NCBI GenBank assembly: GCA_009782565.1
Contig: WRIU01000002.1
Location: 124,001 to 188,000 of the forward strand
Length of the DNA stretch: 64,000 nt
Source: Betaproteobacteria bacterium
Lineage (GTDB): Bacteria > Pseudomonadota > Gammaproteobacteria > Burkholderiales > Rhodocyclaceae
Direction of reading: 5' to 3'
In this document: positions 28,053 through 38,590 of the stretch, in pieces
How positions within the stretch are numbered: the stretch's first letter is position 1
Layout of the letters: the number at the start of each line of letters is the position of its first letter
Made by a program: the position numbers and the translations under genes
Notes under the pieces: generated by a model
What the model was told of the DNA's origin: nothing
Databases searched by the model: none
The model's input: the letters and a program-made list of their open reading frames with translations, nothing else

Positions 28053-29171
28053 ATGATGGACGACGAGGCTGCCGGTGCACGCTTTTCCAATCTGAGCGAC
28101 CAGTCGATTGGCGAAATACTGGTCTCTGTCGGGAGGATTTCTCCCGATGACGCCGAGCGTATTTACCGGGAACAAAAAAAGCGGAAATTGCGGTTTGGCG
28201 ACGCGGCGGTTGCGCTCGGCCTTGCGACGGAAGCCGATGTCCAGTTCGCCCTGTCCCACCAGTTCCGGTATCCCTACCTGCAACGTGGCGAGAGCAAGGT
28301 CTCGGAAACCGTTGTAGCGGCATATAGTCCTTTTTCTCCCCAGGTGGAAGCGTTACGCGCGGTTCGCAGCCAGTTGGCGCTACGCTGGTTTAATGGCAGC
28401 GAAGGGCGCCGGGCGCTCGCGGTCGTGAGCCCTGGGACAGGGGAAGGCCGCTCCTGGTTCGTTGCCAATTTGGCGGTTGTGTTTTCGCAACTGGGCGCGA
28501 GGACTTTGGTGGTCGATACAGACCTTCGCGACCCGGCCCTGCATCGCCTTTTTGGGATCAGCAATCGAAACGGGCTTTCATCTATCCTGGGGGGGCGCGC
28601 TACCGGCAATGTTGTATTCAAAGTCCCGGCATTGATGGATCTTTCCGTTCTTCCTTCCGGTCCGGTGCCGCCGAATCCCCAGGAATTATTGACCCGCCCC
28701 CTGCTGGATCGGATGATCGCGCAGTTGTCCAATAGTTTCGATGTCATCCTCATCGACACGCCCCCTTCCGCAAAATATGCTGAGAGTGTGGCCGTTGCCT
28801 CGCGGGCGGGTGGGGCATTGATCGTCTGTAGGCAGAACCAGACGCGGGTACGCGATCTCGACGCGCTTTGCGCCAGGCTGAAAGATGCTAATGTCATTGT
28901 CGCGGGAAGCGTGCTCAATGGCAGCAGTAGAAAGGTGGATAGCACTAATACTTTGCTGACACAGATAAAAAACCAGGGCGCAATGGTCGTGCCGCGCTTG
29001 AGCCTGGAATTGAAGGGGTTCGGTAGCAACAGCCGTTCAAAATTGCCTCGGCAACACACTCGTCCGATCCGCACGGTTTTCCCAGATGAACTATCAGGCA
29101 AAGAGGATGTAATGTCAGAGGGGTCCGACGTTCTGGATGCCGATTCTGAGCCGTTTTTCAGAAAACCGTAG
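28053..29171 (+). CDS. epsG: Chain length determinant tyrosine kinase-like ATPase EpsG
   Basis: 372 residues from ATG 28053. The N-terminal MshE-type domain (about 15-75; GEILVSVGRISPDDAERIYRE) is followed by a ParA/BY-kinase-like ATPase (about 100-300). The Walker A equivalent reads SPGTGEGRSW, with Arg where bacterial tyrosine kinases have Lys; I believe Arg also occurs in other EpsG proteins but cannot check it. Walker A' LVVDTDLRDP and Walker B VILIDTPPS are present. The C-terminus has an extra tail of about 60 residues without any tyrosine, so the usual autophosphorylated Tyr cluster is missing. It ends the eps operon; no exosortase gene follows. Confidence 0.85.
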   Translation: MMDDEAAGARFSNLSDQSIGEILVSVGRISPDDAERIYREQKKRKLRFGDAAVALGLATEADVQFALSHQFRYPYLQRGESKVSETVVAAYSPFSPQVEALRAVRSQLALRWFNGSEGRRALAVVSPGTGEGRSWFVANLAVVFSQLGARTLVVDTDLRDPALHRLFGISNRNGLSSILGGRATGNVVFKVPALMDLSVLPSGPVPPNPQELLTRPLLDRMIAQLSNSFDVILIDTPPSAKYAESVAVASRAGGALIVCRQNQTRVRDLDALCARLKDANVIVAGSVLNGSSRKVDSTNTLLTQIKNQGAMVVPRLSLELKGFGSNSRSKLPRQHTRPIRTVFPDELSGKEDVMSEGSDVLDADSEPFFRKP

Positions 29172-29313
29172 CAGAGTTTGTCTGGTTGAGTCTCCGCGCC
29201 ATGAATGATGGGCGCCTCTGAGTTGCCATGCGCGTCCAAGTATCCCGGCATGCCCGCTGTGTTAACATAAAAAAATCCAGAATTTAACAGCTTTTTCACG
29301 AGCAAGAATCAAA

Positions 29314-30057
29314 ATGCGTATTCTGATCAGTAACGATGATGGATATTTTGCTCCAGGGATCGCGACGTTGGCTCAGGCCTTGTCCAACGTGGCCGAGGTC
29401 ATGGTGGTCGCGCCTGAGCGGGATCGCAGCGGGGCGAGCAATTCCCTGACGCTCGATCGTCCCTTGACCTTGCGGCGCGCGGCCAACGGGTTTTATTACG
29501 TTGACGGCACACCGAGCGATTGTGTGCATCTTGCGGTGACAGGCATCTTTGAAGAGTTGCCCGAGATGGTGATTTCTGGCGTCAATCATGGGGCCAACAT
29601 GGGCGACGACACGATTTATTCCGGCACGGTTGCCGCAGCCACAGAAGGTTATCTGCTGGGGGTTCCTTCGATCGCGGTATCGCTCGTCAGTCGTGACGCG
29701 AGCGATTTTTCAGCGGCGGCTCAGGTGGCCGTCGACCTCGTCCATCGTTTTTTGCGCCAGCCGTTCCGGGAACCCGTCCTGCTCAATGTCAATGTGCCGG
29801 ATTTGCCTTATGAGCGCCTTGGGGCGCCGTGCGTGACGCGCCTGGGGAGGCGCCACAAGGCGGAGCCGGTGGTGCGTGGTACGACCCCGCGCGGCGAGAC
29901 CGTCTATTGGGTCGGCGCGGCAGGCCGCGCGGCCGACGCGGGAGAAGGGACGGATTTTCACGCTGTGGACAATGGCCTGATTTCGGTGACGCCGCTCCAG
30001 ATCGACCTGACCCACATCGCGCAAACCGGAGCGGTTGCCGATTGGCTGTCGCAATGA
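29314..30057 (+). CDS. surE: 5'/3'-nucleotidase SurE
   Basis: Metal-dependent nucleoside monophosphatase, cytoplasmic. 247 residues with the metal site at the N-terminus ([16 protein letters not shown]: Asp8 and Asp9), [16 protein letters not shown] near 37 and [20 protein letters not shown] near 87, all diagnostic. First gene of the widely conserved block surE-pcm-nlpD-rpoS. No terminator is obvious between epsG and surE. Confidence 0.97.
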   Translation: MRILISNDDGYFAPGIATLAQALSNVAEVMVVAPERDRSGASNSLTLDRPLTLRRAANGFYYVDGTPSDCVHLAVTGIFEELPEMVISGVNHGANMGDDTIYSGTVAAATEGYLLGVPSIAVSLVSRDASDFSAAAQVAVDLVHRFLRQPFREPVLLNVNVPDLPYERLGAPCVTRLGRRHKAEPVVRGTTPRGETVYWVGAAGRAADAGEGTDFHAVDNGLISVTPLQIDLTHIAQTGAVADWLSQ

Positions 30058-30067
30058 GCATGATCCG

Positions 30068-30721
30068 ATGACGCCCCCGCGTGTTCCTGCCCTTGACGCA
30101 ACCCGTGCCAGGGCGCGGATGATCGAGCGCTTACGCGCACAAGGGATTCGCGACGAAAGAGTGCTGGCCGCGATGGCTGCGGTTCCCCGCCATCTGTTCG
30201 TTGAAAAGGGGCTGGCTTTCAGCGCCTACGATGACAGTGCCCTGCCCATCGGTTTGCAGCAGACGATTTCGCAGCCTTTTGTTGTCGCGCGCATGATCGA
30301 AATTCTGTGCGATGGGCGCGAACTGGGGCGTACACTGGAAATTGGCGCGGGCTGCGGTTATCAGGCAGCCGTGCTCTCACAGTTGGCGAGCGAGGTCTTT
30401 GCAATTGAGCGCCTGAAGATGTTGCTCAACCGCGCGCGGGAGAACTTGCGGCCATTACGTTTGCCTAATCTGAGGTTGAAGTGCGCCGATGGTACACTGG
30501 GGCTGCCAGAAGCCGCGCCTTTCGATACCATTATCGTTGCGGCAGGGGGGCTGAAGGTGCCGCCTGCGCTGAAAACTCAGCTTGCGCCGGAAGGCAGGTT
30601 ACTGATTCCAGTGGGGGACGCTGACCAGCGTCTGTTATTGATCGAACGGCAGGGAAGCGTTTTCAAGGAAAACTGGTATGAGGCTGTGCGCTTTGTGCCA
30701 TTGCTGACGGGGACAGAATGA
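30068..30721 (+). CDS. pcm: Protein-L-isoaspartate O-methyltransferase
   Basis: SAM-dependent repair of damaged Asp/Asn residues. 217 residues from the ATG at 30068, 10 bp after surE. Motifs: [13 protein letters not shown] near 69 (substrate loop), [17 protein letters not shown] near 92 (SAM loop), and [15 protein letters not shown] near 157. The open frame extends upstream to 30035 within surE, but family alignments start near [10 protein letters not shown] with a short leader. The stop overlaps nlpD. Confidence 0.95.
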   Translation: MTPPRVPALDATRARARMIERLRAQGIRDERVLAAMAAVPRHLFVEKGLAFSAYDDSALPIGLQQTISQPFVVARMIEILCDGRELGRTLEIGAGCGYQAAVLSQLASEVFAIERLKMLLNRARENLRPLRLPNLRLKCADGTLGLPEAAPFDTIIVAAGGLKVPPALKTQLAPEGRLLIPVGDADQRLLLIERQGSVFKENWYEAVRFVPLLTGTE

Positions 30722-31656
30722 ACAAGGGGACTTTTGCGAAACGGCTGGTTTTGCCGGTGATGGCGGGTGTGCTCGTGTTGTCTGCGGGCTGTACCACCGA
30801 AAAAAGCAGTGCGCCTGTGCGCGACTCCAGGCCCATCCCGACGGCGAGGACGGCGCCCAGCCCGCCGCCGCCTACCGTTGCTTCGCCTATTGCACAGCCG
30901 GGAGAGCATATCGTGAGTCGGGGGGAAACCCTGTATGCCGTCTCAAGGCTGTATGGGGTTCCAGTGCAAGACCTTATCGCTTGGAACAATCTTTCCAGGC
31001 CGGAACAGCTCGAAGTCGGGCAAACTCTGCGTGTCGCCGCGCCGGTGACGCTTGTCGAGCCGCTTGCCCCGCCGCCGCTCGATGTGGCGGTGAGCCCGCC
31101 GGAGGTCAAACGCGAACCGCGCGGCGGCAAGGAAGCCTGGTCAGAGGAAGCCTGGGCGCGCTTGCAGCCGCAAGCGGTGGATAGTGTGCCGCCTGCCACC
31201 ATCTCGCGCCCGGAATTCAGTGCCTCGGAACCCGATACCCCGAAACTCAGCACCCCAGAACCTGGCGTTTCGGAAAGCTGGATGTGGCCGGTCAAGGGAA
31301 CAATCGTCAGCCGGTTTGATGAAGTCATGGGGGAGGACGCCAAGTTGCGAAACCGGGGTATCGACATTGCCGGGACACCGGGTACCCCCATATTGGCTGC
31401 CGCAGGCGGTAAGGTCGTCTATGCGGGCAACGCCGTGCGCGGACTCGGCAACATGGTCATTATCAAGCATAACGACGAATATTTAACGGCATATGCACAC
31501 AATCGCGTCATACTGGTGAAGGAAGGGGACGCTGTGGCTAAGGGACAGAAAGTTGCCGAGCTTGGCAGTTCTGACACCGACCGGCCCAAACTGCATTTTG
31601 AACTGCGAAAACAGGGTACGCCTGTTGACCCGTTGAGATATCTACCCGGCTTGTGA
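30718..31656 (+). CDS. nlpD: Lipoprotein NlpD (LysM and degenerate M23 domain)
   Basis: Outer-membrane lipoprotein that activates the amidase AmiC at the septum in relatives. 312 residues: lipobox LSAGC with Cys25, LysM domain (about 61-104; [19 protein letters not shown]), Pro/Ala-rich linker (about 105-185), and LytM/M23 domain (about 190-308). The expected H-x-x-x-D metal site is altered (RNRGIDIAG), as in other NlpD, so it should regulate rather than cleave. The rpoS promoter of many bacteria lies inside nlpD; I did not find a clear one here. Confidence 0.93.
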   Translation: MNKGTFAKRLVLPVMAGVLVLSAGCTTEKSSAPVRDSRPIPTARTAPSPPPPTVASPIAQPGEHIVSRGETLYAVSRLYGVPVQDLIAWNNLSRPEQLEVGQTLRVAAPVTLVEPLAPPPLDVAVSPPEVKREPRGGKEAWSEEAWARLQPQAVDSVPPATISRPEFSASEPDTPKLSTPEPGVSESWMWPVKGTIVSRFDEVMGEDAKLRNRGIDIAGTPGTPILAAAGGKVVYAGNAVRGLGNMVIIKHNDEYLTAYAHNRVILVKEGDAVAKGQKVAELGSSDTDRPKLHFELRKQGTPVDPLRYLPGL

Positions 31657-31665
31657 CGAAAGGAC

Positions 31666-32598
31666 ATGGAAGATTCGGATAATCCTGACAATGCTGAACG
31701 TCAAGAACTGGATCTTCCGCCCGAGGCCGAGGCGTTCCATGAGGAACACCCCCCTGCGGATGACGAGCATTTCAGCGACGCAACGTATCGCTATCTGAGC
31801 GAGATCGCTGCCAATCCCCTGTTAAGCGCGCAGGAGGAAACCGCGCTGGCCCGCCGGGTGCGCGCGGGCGATTTCGAAGCGCGCCAGACCATGATCGAGT
31901 GCAATCTGCGGCTGGTGGTCAACATTGCCAAGCGTTACCTCAATCGCGGCATCCCGCTCCTCGATCTGGTCGAAGAAGGCAATCTCGGCCTCATCCATGC
32001 CCTAGAAAAATTCGAGCCCGAGCGCGGTTTCCGTTTTTCCACCTACGCGACCTGGTGGATACGGCAGGGCATCGAGCACGCGATCATGAACCAGGCGCGC
32101 ACGATCCGCTTGCCGGTGCATGTCAACAAGGAACTCAGCCGGATCATACGCGCCCGTCGGCAGATCGGGATCGGCGCTCAGGGAAATTGCCTGGATTCCG
32201 AGATTGCTTCCTGCCTCGACAAGCCCGTCGATGAGGTGCGCGCCATCCTGGTCTTCGACGAACGTGCCGTCTCACTCGATGCGCCGCTCGACATCGACCC
32301 TACTCTGTCGGTAGGGGAGTCGCTTGCCGATGAAACCATTGAGCCGCCAGACCAGCAAATACAGAACGGCGAAATTGAGGCCTTGTTGCGGAGCTGGGTC
32401 GATACCCTGACCGACAAGCATCGCCTGATCGTTCGCCACCGTTATGGCATTGACGAAAGCGATGTCCTGACCCTCGAAGAACTATCCATCAAGCTCGGCA
32501 TTACCCGCGAGCGGGTGCGCCAGATACAGGTCGAGGCACTGGGGCAACTCCGGAAAATGCTCAAGCGGCGGGGGATTACCAAGGAGACGCTGTTATAG
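31666..32598 (+). CDS. rpoS: RNA polymerase sigma factor RpoS
   Basis: Stationary-phase and stress sigma factor. 310 residues. Region 1.2 [20 protein letters not shown] near 38, region 2 [20 protein letters not shown] near 86 with [13 protein letters not shown] near 121 (-10 recognition), region 3 near 160-220, and region 4 with [20 protein letters not shown] near 266 (-35 recognition). An acidic N-terminal extension of about 35 residues is usual. Its 3' end overlaps the convergent folE2 by 23 bp. Confidence 0.96.
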   Translation: MEDSDNPDNAERQELDLPPEAEAFHEEHPPADDEHFSDATYRYLSEIAANPLLSAQEETALARRVRAGDFEARQTMIECNLRLVVNIAKRYLNRGIPLLDLVEEGNLGLIHALEKFEPERGFRFSTYATWWIRQGIEHAIMNQARTIRLPVHVNKELSRIIRARRQIGIGAQGNCLDSEIASCLDKPVDEVRAILVFDERAVSLDAPLDIDPTLSVGESLADETIEPPDQQIQNGEIEALLRSWVDTLTDKHRLIVRHRYGIDESDVLTLEELSIKLGITRERVRQIQVEALGQLRKMLKRRGITKETLL

Positions 32599-33415
32599 AG
32601 GCTTCAGGGCGTGCCTCAAGCTTGCGTTTGTCCCGTTCAATCAGCGCGTAAGCTGAATGGTTGTGGATCGACTCGAAGTTTTCCGATTCCACAATGTATG
32701 CGTCGATGCGTGGTTCGGCATTTAATACCGCCGCTACGTCGCGCACCATGTCTTCGACGAACTTGGGGTTGTCGTAGGCGCGTTCGGTGACGAACTTCTC
32801 ATCCGGGCGCTTGAGCAGCCCATAGACTTCGCAGGATGCCAGGTCTTCCACGATCTGAACGATCTCTTCGATCCACATGTGCTGATTGAGCGTGGCGGTG
32901 ACGGTGACGTGTGAACGCTGGTTGTGCGCGCCGTAGGCGGATATCTCCTTCGAGCACGGGCACAGACTCGTGACAGGGACGACGACCTTGAGGGTGAAGT
33001 CGTGCCGCCCGTCCCCGGCGATGATTCCGATGAAGCTCACCTCGTAGTCCATCAGGCTGCGTACGCCGGAAACTGGGGCGGCCTTGGCGATGAAATAAGG
33101 AAAACTCATCTCCAGATGGCCGCTTTTGGCTTCGAGGCGCTCAACCATCATGCGTAGCATGGGGCCGAAGGATTCCACGGAAATTTCGCGTTCGTCGCGG
33201 TTGAGAATTTCGACGAAGCGCGACATGTGGGTTCCCTTGAAATTGTGGGGCAGCCCGACATACATGTTGAAGACGGCAATCGTGTGCTGGATGCCCTCTG
33301 ATTTATCACGGATCCGGATTGGATGGCGGATGTTTTTGATACCGACCTTGTCGATGGCGATGTGTCGGCCATCGAGGCTGCCTTGTACGTCAGGGATTGG
33401 AGCGCAGTGATTCAT
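32576..33415 (-). CDS. folE2: GTP cyclohydrolase FolE2 (type IB)
   Basis: Makes 7,8-dihydroneopterin triphosphate for folate or queuosine-type pathways; this family is less zinc-strict than FolE. 279 residues. The active-site region [19 protein letters not shown] near 149 carries the Cys and His/Glu ligands of the type IB family, and [20 protein letters not shown] near 48 is also characteristic. It is last in the operon xseB-ispA-dxs-folE2, 6 bp after dxs, and its 3' end overlaps that of rpoS. Confidence 0.95.
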   Translation of the reverse strand: MNHCAPIPDVQGSLDGRHIAIDKVGIKNIRHPIRIRDKSEGIQHTIAVFNMYVGLPHNFKGTHMSRFVEILNRDEREISVESFGPMLRMMVERLEAKSGHLEMSFPYFIAKAAPVSGVRSLMDYEVSFIGIIAGDGRHDFTLKVVVPVTSLCPCSKEISAYGAHNQRSHVTVTATLNQHMWIEEIVQIVEDLASCEVYGLLKRPDEKFVTERAYDNPKFVEDMVRDVAAVLNAEPRIDAYIVESENFESIHNHSAYALIERDKRKLEARPEASITASPW

Positions 33416-33421
33416 ATGTGG

Positions 33422-35287
33422 TTATTTGTCTTGTTCTGTGGAGCGAATGGCGGACTCGATACCTGCGGCGTCGAGCCCCGCTTCGGCGAGCAACTGGCGC
33501 TGTTCGCCGTGGTCGATGAACCGGTCGGGAAGCCCCAGCCGCAAAAATCTGGGCCGTGCGGGCAAGGCGTCCAGGACGCGGGCGACTTCCGAACCGGCTC
33601 CGCCGATGACGGCGTTTTCTTCGAGCGTCACGAGGAGATCGTGTTCCCGCGCAAGTTGGGTGATGAGGGTTTCATCAATGGGTTTGACGAAACGCATGTT
33701 GGCAACCGTGGCATCGAGCGCCTCGCCCGCTTCCAGGGCGGGCGCGAGCAAGCTGCCGAAGGCGAGTAGCGCTGTTTTTCTGCCGTGCCGGCGAATCTCG
33801 CCCTTGCCGATAGGCAGCGTACTCAGGCCGGTTTCGGGCATAGTGCCTGACCCCTTTCCACGCGGGTAACGTACGGCGGAAGGCCCTTCGTAGCACAGCG
33901 CGGTGTGGAGCATCTGGCGGCATTCGTTCTCGTCGGCGGGCGTCATCACCAGCATGTTGGGTACGCAGGCGAGGAAAGAGAGATCGAAAGCGCCGTGGTG
34001 GGTTGCGCCGTCGGCTCCGGCCAGGCCGGCGCGGTCGATGGCCAGCACCACGGGCAGGTTTTGCAGCGCGATGTCGTGGATGAGTTGGTCGTAGGCGCGT
34101 TGCAGGAAGGTGGAATAGATGGCTACCACCGGGCGGTACCCCTCGCAAGCCAGCCCTGCCGCGAAGGTGAGCGCATGCTGTTCCGCGATGCCTACGTCGT
34201 AATAGCGCCCAGGGAATTCACGGGCGAAACGGGTGAGCCCTGAACCCTCGCACATCGCCGGGGTGATGCCGACGACGCGCGCATCAAGCGCGGCCGCGTC
34301 GCACAACCAATCGCCGAAGACCTGCGTGTAAGTTGGTCTGGCTTCGGCGCTCTCTTCCTGCAGTCCCGTGTGGTGATCGAACTTCGACACGCCGTGATAA
34401 CGGACGGGGTCGGCTTCGGCGAGCTTGTAGCCCTGGCCCTTGCGGGTGACGACATGCAGAAACTGCGGGCCTTTGAAGTTTCGTAGGTTTTGCAGCGTCG
34501 GCACGAGAACGTCGAGGTCGTGGCCGTCTACGGGGCCATAGTAATGAAATCCGAATTCCTCGAACAAAGTACCGGGCGAATCCGGCGCGACCATCCCCTT
34601 TGCGACTTCTTCCACCTTGCGCGCCAGATCGAGTACGGGCGGGGGGGCGGCGCGGAGCACTTTCTTGCCGAGGCGGCGGGCTGTGTCATAAGGAGCCATC
34701 AGCCGGGCCAGGATATTGGAGAGTGCGCCGACCGGCGGCGAGATCGACATTTCGTTGTCGTTGAGAATCACCAGCAGGTTGATGTCCTTCATGCTGCCGG
34801 CGTTGTTGAGTGCCTCGAACGCCATGCCGGCAGACATCGCGCCGTCGCCGATCACGGCAATCGAGGCGCGCGCCTCATTACGGTCGCGGGCGGCAACGGC
34901 CATTGCGAGCGCGGCTGAGATTGAGGTTGAAGAGTGTGCCGTGCCGAAGGGGTCGTATTCGCTCTCGGCGCGGCGCGGAAAACCGGAAATGCCGCCATAA
35001 TGGCGCAGACCTGCCATTGCGTCGCGCCGTCCCGTGAGAATCTTGTGGCTGTAGGTCTGGTGGCCGACATCCCACACGATGCGATCTTCAGGCGCGTTGA
35101 AAACGGTGTGCAAGGCGACGGTGAGTTCAACCGTGCCGAGATTGGAAGACAGATGCCCGCCGGTTTTCGAGACCGACTCGATCAGAAAGCGTCGGAGTTC
35201 ATCGGCCAGTATCGGCAGTTCGTTGCGGTTGAGCGCGCGCACGTCTGCCGGAAAATGGATACGGTCGAGAAAAGGATAATCGGACAT
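33422..35287 (-). CDS. dxs: 1-deoxy-D-xylulose-5-phosphate synthase
   Basis: Thiamine diphosphate enzyme for the first step of the MEP isoprenoid pathway; 621 residues. [17 protein letters not shown] near 75, [18 protein letters not shown] with the downstream NDNEMSIS (ThDP/Mg motif) near 148, and the transketolase-like second domain with [15 protein letters not shown] near 366 (catalytic Glu) are all visible. It stands next to ispA, which uses the pathway's products. Confidence 0.97.
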   Translation of the reverse strand: MSDYPFLDRIHFPADVRALNRNELPILADELRRFLIESVSKTGGHLSSNLGTVELTVALHTVFNAPEDRIVWDVGHQTYSHKILTGRRDAMAGLRHYGGISGFPRRAESEYDPFGTAHSSTSISAALAMAVAARDRNEARASIAVIGDGAMSAGMAFEALNNAGSMKDINLLVILNDNEMSISPPVGALSNILARLMAPYDTARRLGKKVLRAAPPPVLDLARKVEEVAKGMVAPDSPGTLFEEFGFHYYGPVDGHDLDVLVPTLQNLRNFKGPQFLHVVTRKGQGYKLAEADPVRYHGVSKFDHHTGLQEESAEARPTYTQVFGDWLCDAAALDARVVGITPAMCEGSGLTRFAREFPGRYYDVGIAEQHALTFAAGLACEGYRPVVAIYSTFLQRAYDQLIHDIALQNLPVVLAIDRAGLAGADGATHHGAFDLSFLACVPNMLVMTPADENECRQMLHTALCYEGPSAVRYPRGKGSGTMPETGLSTLPIGKGEIRRHGRKTALLAFGSLLAPALEAGEALDATVANMRFVKPIDETLITQLAREHDLLVTLEENAVIGGAGSEVARVLDALPARPRFLRLGLPDRFIDHGEQRQLLAEAGLDAAGIESAIRSTEQDK

Positions 35288-35307
35288 CTTGGGAGAGCAG
35301 GGTTCGA

Positions 35308-36198
35308 TCAGGAAGCGCGATGCGCGATGAAGTCGGCCAATTCGCGCAGACGGTCGGCGCGTTCACCCAACGGGGCGAGAGCGTCATGGGCTTCGGCCAG
35401 CAACTCCTCTGCGAAGCGCCGGGCTTCTGGCAGCCCCAACAGACTGACATAAGTTGGTTTGCCGCGCGAGGCATCCTTACCTGCCGTTTTGCCCAGAGTG
35501 GCGGTATCTGAAGCCGCGTCGAGAATGTCGTCGACGACTTGATACAACAGGCCGACGCGTTTGGCGTAAAGATCGAGGCGGCGGCGCCGGTCGTCGTTGA
35601 CCCCTTCGCCCGCGCGCGAGCCGATCAGGACGGCAGCGCGGATCAATGCCCCGGTCTTGCGAACGTGCATGAATTCGAGTTCCTCGCGCGTCAGTTCCTG
35701 TCCGGCGGAGGCAATGTCGATGGCCTGCCCGCCCGCCATGCCATGAGAACCGGCTGCCTGAGCCAGCAACTGGATGGTTTCGATCTGCCCGGCAACGGTC
35801 GCGCTGACCGAATATTCGGCCAGCGCCTGGAAGGCCAGGGTTTGCAGAGCATCGCCCGCGAGCAGCGCCGTAGCCTCGTCGTACTCGACATGAACGGTGG
35901 GTTTGCCCCGGCGCAGCTTGTCGTCATCCATGCACGGCAGGTCGTCATGGATGAGTGAATAAGCGTGGATCAACTCCACGGCGCACGCGGCGCGGTCGAG
36001 CTGTTCCGGCCTCGCGTGCGTAAAACTCCCGCCCGCGCCATGCACCAACAGGGCGCGTACCCGTTTGCCGCCGCCGAGGACGGCGTAGCGCATGGCCTCA
36101 TGCAGCCTGTCCGGAGCCAGATTGGCGGCAGGCAACACGGCTTGCAGGGCCGTTTCGGTGCGCTGCTGTATGTAGGTCAACCAGTCGGGAAATTTCAT
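35308..36198 (-). CDS. ispA: Farnesyl diphosphate synthase / polyprenyl synthetase
   Basis: Chain-elongating prenyltransferase; 296 residues. The first Asp-rich motif is DDLPCMDDD near 88 and the second is YQVVDDILD near 224; the sequence around them fits short-chain (C15) synthases. [12 protein letters not shown] near 42 binds the pyrophosphate. It supplies farnesyl diphosphate for undecaprenyl phosphate and quinones. It starts 6 bp after xseB. Confidence 0.95.
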   Translation of the reverse strand: MKFPDWLTYIQQRTETALQAVLPAANLAPDRLHEAMRYAVLGGGKRVRALLVHGAGGSFTHARPEQLDRAACAVELIHAYSLIHDDLPCMDDDKLRRGKPTVHVEYDEATALLAGDALQTLAFQALAEYSVSATVAGQIETIQLLAQAAGSHGMAGGQAIDIASAGQELTREELEFMHVRKTGALIRAAVLIGSRAGEGVNDDRRRRLDLYAKRVGLLYQVVDDILDAASDTATLGKTAGKDASRGKPTYVSLLGLPEARRFAEELLAEAHDALAPLGERADRLRELADFIAHRAS

Positions 36199-36204
36199 GG
36201 CACT

Positions 36205-36477
36205 TCAGCCTTGTGTGGAATCGCCTTGATGGGCGCTGTCATTCGTACCGGAGGCGTCCGGCTGGAATGGAGCGAGCGTGTCGTCTTCGAGAATCCTGAC
36301 TTGCTGTTCAGCCGCATCAAGCCTGTCCTGGCAGTGACGGAGCAGGATGATGCCGCGCCGGTACTGTTCAAGTGCCTGTTCGAGCGGTAGGGAACCGGTT
36401 TCCATTTGACGGACGATGGCTTCCAACTCCGACACGGCTGCTTCAAAGGTCTTTGGGGTGGATGCCGGTTTTGTCAT
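36205..36477 (-). CDS. xseB: Exodeoxyribonuclease VII small subunit
   Basis: Helical partner of XseA. I set the start at the ATG at 36477 (MTKPASTPKTFEAAVSELE), giving 90 residues; the frame extends upstream to 36570 but that part has no family similarity. Signature FEAAVSELEAIVRQMETGSL and LEQALEQYRRGIILLRHCQ. A polar C-terminal tail follows. First gene of the isoprenoid operon, a common arrangement in proteobacteria. Confidence 0.93.
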   Translation of the reverse strand: MTKPASTPKTFEAAVSELEAIVRQMETGSLPLEQALEQYRRGIILLRHCQDRLDAAEQQVRILEDDTLAPFQPDASGTNDSAHQGDSTQG

Positions 36478-36660
36478 GGCGTGAAATGTGGAAAACCCGG
36501 GGCGCGGTGAGAGAAAAAGCAGCGAAAAAGGTATCGCCGTTAAAGTATGAGAAAATAACCGAACGCGCATCCGGCGGTCAAATTAGCTTGACACAGGGCG
36601 CGTATCTTTTTCCGGCTTCTTGCCTGCTTCTCACTTCTATGTTGAAGGGAAGTTCCGGGC

Positions 36661-36697
36661 AAAAAAACCGGCAGGGCAACGCCGCTGCCGGTTTTTT
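36661..36697 (-). terminator. Rho-independent, possibly bidirectional terminator
   Basis: CCGGCAG (36667-36673) pairs with CTGCCGG (36684-36690), flanked by six A on the left and seven T on the right, so the stem extends through the A/T runs. It lies just after the stop of the HDOD gene and upstream of xseB. The rest of 36478-36660 holds no further feature I recognise. Confidence 0.88.
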
Positions 36698-36713
36698 TGC
36701 CGAATGGGGCGGC

Positions 36714-37559
36714 TCAATCGTGTATCGCGTTCAGTATGGCGTCCTTGCCGGCACGGGTTGCGTCGAGCAAGGAGGCAAGTTGCTGCCGGTCGGATTCGGT
36801 ATCGCTATCGCCTTGCGGCACGCAAGGTTTCCCGTGCTCGAACGGGTTGGGCGCGTCGGAAGCCAGGATGGCGGTTTGCACGATGCCGCGCAGGGTTTGG
36901 GGCGGCCAGCCGTCGCAGGGGGCTTCGCCGTCAAGCGCGTCGACCATCTCGTCGGGCAGTTCGAAGGCTTCGAGCACTGAACGGGAAATCGGGTCTTTCC
37001 ATACGGCCATGAATTCGGAGAAGCGCCCGATGTTGCTTTCCAGGGCGGGATAGTCGGCAGCGCGCGCCAGCAGGAAGAATTGGCCGATATCGACCATCAT
37101 GCCAGTGTGCATAGCCGTGTCGGGGTTGACCGTGCGTAGATGGTGGGCAAAGACATAGGCCCAGGACGCGACGTCGGCTGAGTGTTGCCAGAGGCCGGTG
37201 GCAAGCGCGCGAAAATGCGGCGAACGGTGATCCTGGGTGAGTTGTTCGGCGGATACCGCGAAGGCCAGGCATCGCAACGCTGCCAGGCCAATGCGCTTGA
37301 CCGCGTTATTGACGCTGGTGATGCGCGCACCATAGGGGTTGAGCAGCATCGCGTTGGCCATGCGGATGACCTTGGCACTCAATACTGGTTCGGTGCGTAC
37401 TACGGCGACGATATCGTCGATAGAGGAATTTGGGTCATCGGCAAGCTGCTTGATACGCAACGAAATTTCCATTGCGGTGGGAAAGTTCAAATGTCCCTCT
37501 TCAAGCTCTAGCTCAATCTGGGCGGCAAGGGTTCGTGTTTGCGCCTCGAAGTCCTGCAT
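36714..37559 (-). CDS. HDOD domain protein
   Basis: Putative signalling or regulatory protein of 281 residues. The start is the ATG at 37559, with GGAG six bases upstream; longer starts to 37637 lack an RBS at a good distance. The HDOD domain covers about 25-220: NFPTAMEISLRIKQLADDPN, VVRTEPVLSAKVIRMANAML and ITSVNNAVKRIGLAALRCLA, with the non-catalytic HD pattern. No output domain is attached. Such proteins act in stress, motility or second-messenger networks, but the partner cannot be inferred. Confidence 0.85.
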   Translation of the reverse strand: MQDFEAQTRTLAAQIELELEEGHLNFPTAMEISLRIKQLADDPNSSIDDIVAVVRTEPVLSAKVIRMANAMLLNPYGARITSVNNAVKRIGLAALRCLAFAVSAEQLTQDHRSPHFRALATGLWQHSADVASWAYVFAHHLRTVNPDTAMHTGMMVDIGQFFLLARAADYPALESNIGRFSEFMAVWKDPISRSVLEAFELPDEMVDALDGEAPCDGWPPQTLRGIVQTAILASDAPNPFEHGKPCVPQGDSDTESDRQQLASLLDATRAGKDAILNAIHD

Positions 37560-37666
37560 GGTCGGCTCCATATTCCTCGCGGAAGGGTTGCGTTTTACCC
37601 AGGTACCTTTCCCGGCGGAACAGGGCGCGTGGGTCAATGCGCCCTGCTGTCGTGATGCCCTTAAGC

Positions 37667-38533
37667 CTATATGCCGGTACGGGCGACCTTACCAATTAGT
37701 CCGCCGATCGTCTCCTGGATGTCGGCAGGCAACAGCACTACCTTGGCATTGTCCGATGTCGCCAGTTTTTGGACTGAGGAAATGTACTTCTCTCCGAGCA
37801 AATAAAGCATGGGAGCCGGTTCTGATCCGAGAGCCGCCGTGACGCGCCGGATTGATTCGGCAGATGCCTCGGCCAGCGTGACCTGCGCGTTGGCGTCGCG
37901 GCGCGCAGCTTCAAACCTGGCCTCGGCTTCGAGAATGGCCGATTGCTTTTGCCCTTCCGCGCGCGTGACCATTGCCTTGCGCTCACGTTCGGCGGCAGCC
38001 TGCATTTCCATCGCCTTCTGCATCGAGGGCGAAGGTTTGATGTCTTGGATTTCCACCGATTTCACGGTCAAACCCCAATCGACCGCTTCATCGGAAATGC
38101 TCTCGCGCAAACGCGCCTTGATCTTGTCGCGCGAGGACAGCGCCTCGTCCAGTTCCATTTCGCCGGCGATGGAACGCAGGGTCGTCATGATGAGGTTGCG
38201 AATCGCTTCCGAGAAGTCGGTAACGCCGTAGACCGCCTTGACCGGGTTGGTGATCTTGATGAAGGCAACGGCATTGATGAAGATGACGGCGTTGTCGCGC
38301 GTAATGACTTCCTGTTGCTGCACGTCGAGGATGATGTCCTTGGTGACGAGCTTGTAGGAAACATTGTCCAGGTAGGGAATCAGGAAATTGAGGCCGGGCA
38401 GCAAAGTGCTGTGATACTTGCCCAGGCGCTCGACGATCCATTCCGTGCCTTGAGGCACAAGGCGTATCCCTTTAGCGACGGTTACGAAAGCCAGAGCCAG
38501 GATGGCGACGGTAACGATAAAACCTATATCCAT
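37667..38533 (-). CDS. SPFH/stomatin-like membrane protein (QmcA-type)
   Basis: 288 residues from the ATG at 38533 (GGAG eight bases upstream). One N-terminal membrane segment (about 4-24) is followed by a Band 7 domain (about 27-185; RLVPQGTEWIVERLGKY) and a coiled-coil (about 175-235, Ala/Glu-rich). The YGVTDFSEAIRNLIMTTLRS block is characteristic of slipins. The NfeD-family partner is encoded just upstream on the same strand, the classic stomatin operon, whose role is membrane microdomain organisation or proteolysis control. Confidence 0.92.
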   Translation of the reverse strand: MDIGFIVTVAILALAFVTVAKGIRLVPQGTEWIVERLGKYHSTLLPGLNFLIPYLDNVSYKLVTKDIILDVQQQEVITRDNAVIFINAVAFIKITNPVKAVYGVTDFSEAIRNLIMTTLRSIAGEMELDEALSSRDKIKARLRESISDEAVDWGLTVKSVEIQDIKPSPSMQKAMEMQAAAERERKAMVTRAEGQKQSAILEAEARFEAARRDANAQVTLAEASAESIRRVTAALGSEPAPMLYLLGEKYISSVQKLATSDNAKVVLLPADIQETIGGLIGKVARTGI

Positions 38534-38590
38534 AAGAAAAACTCCGGTAGGCAAAACAAAAAAATGACAGAGATTACGCCTGGTGCGTGT

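Noticed and set aside
36590-36595. Perfect TTGACA
   Set aside because: No -10 at 16-18 bp and no plus-strand gene downstream.
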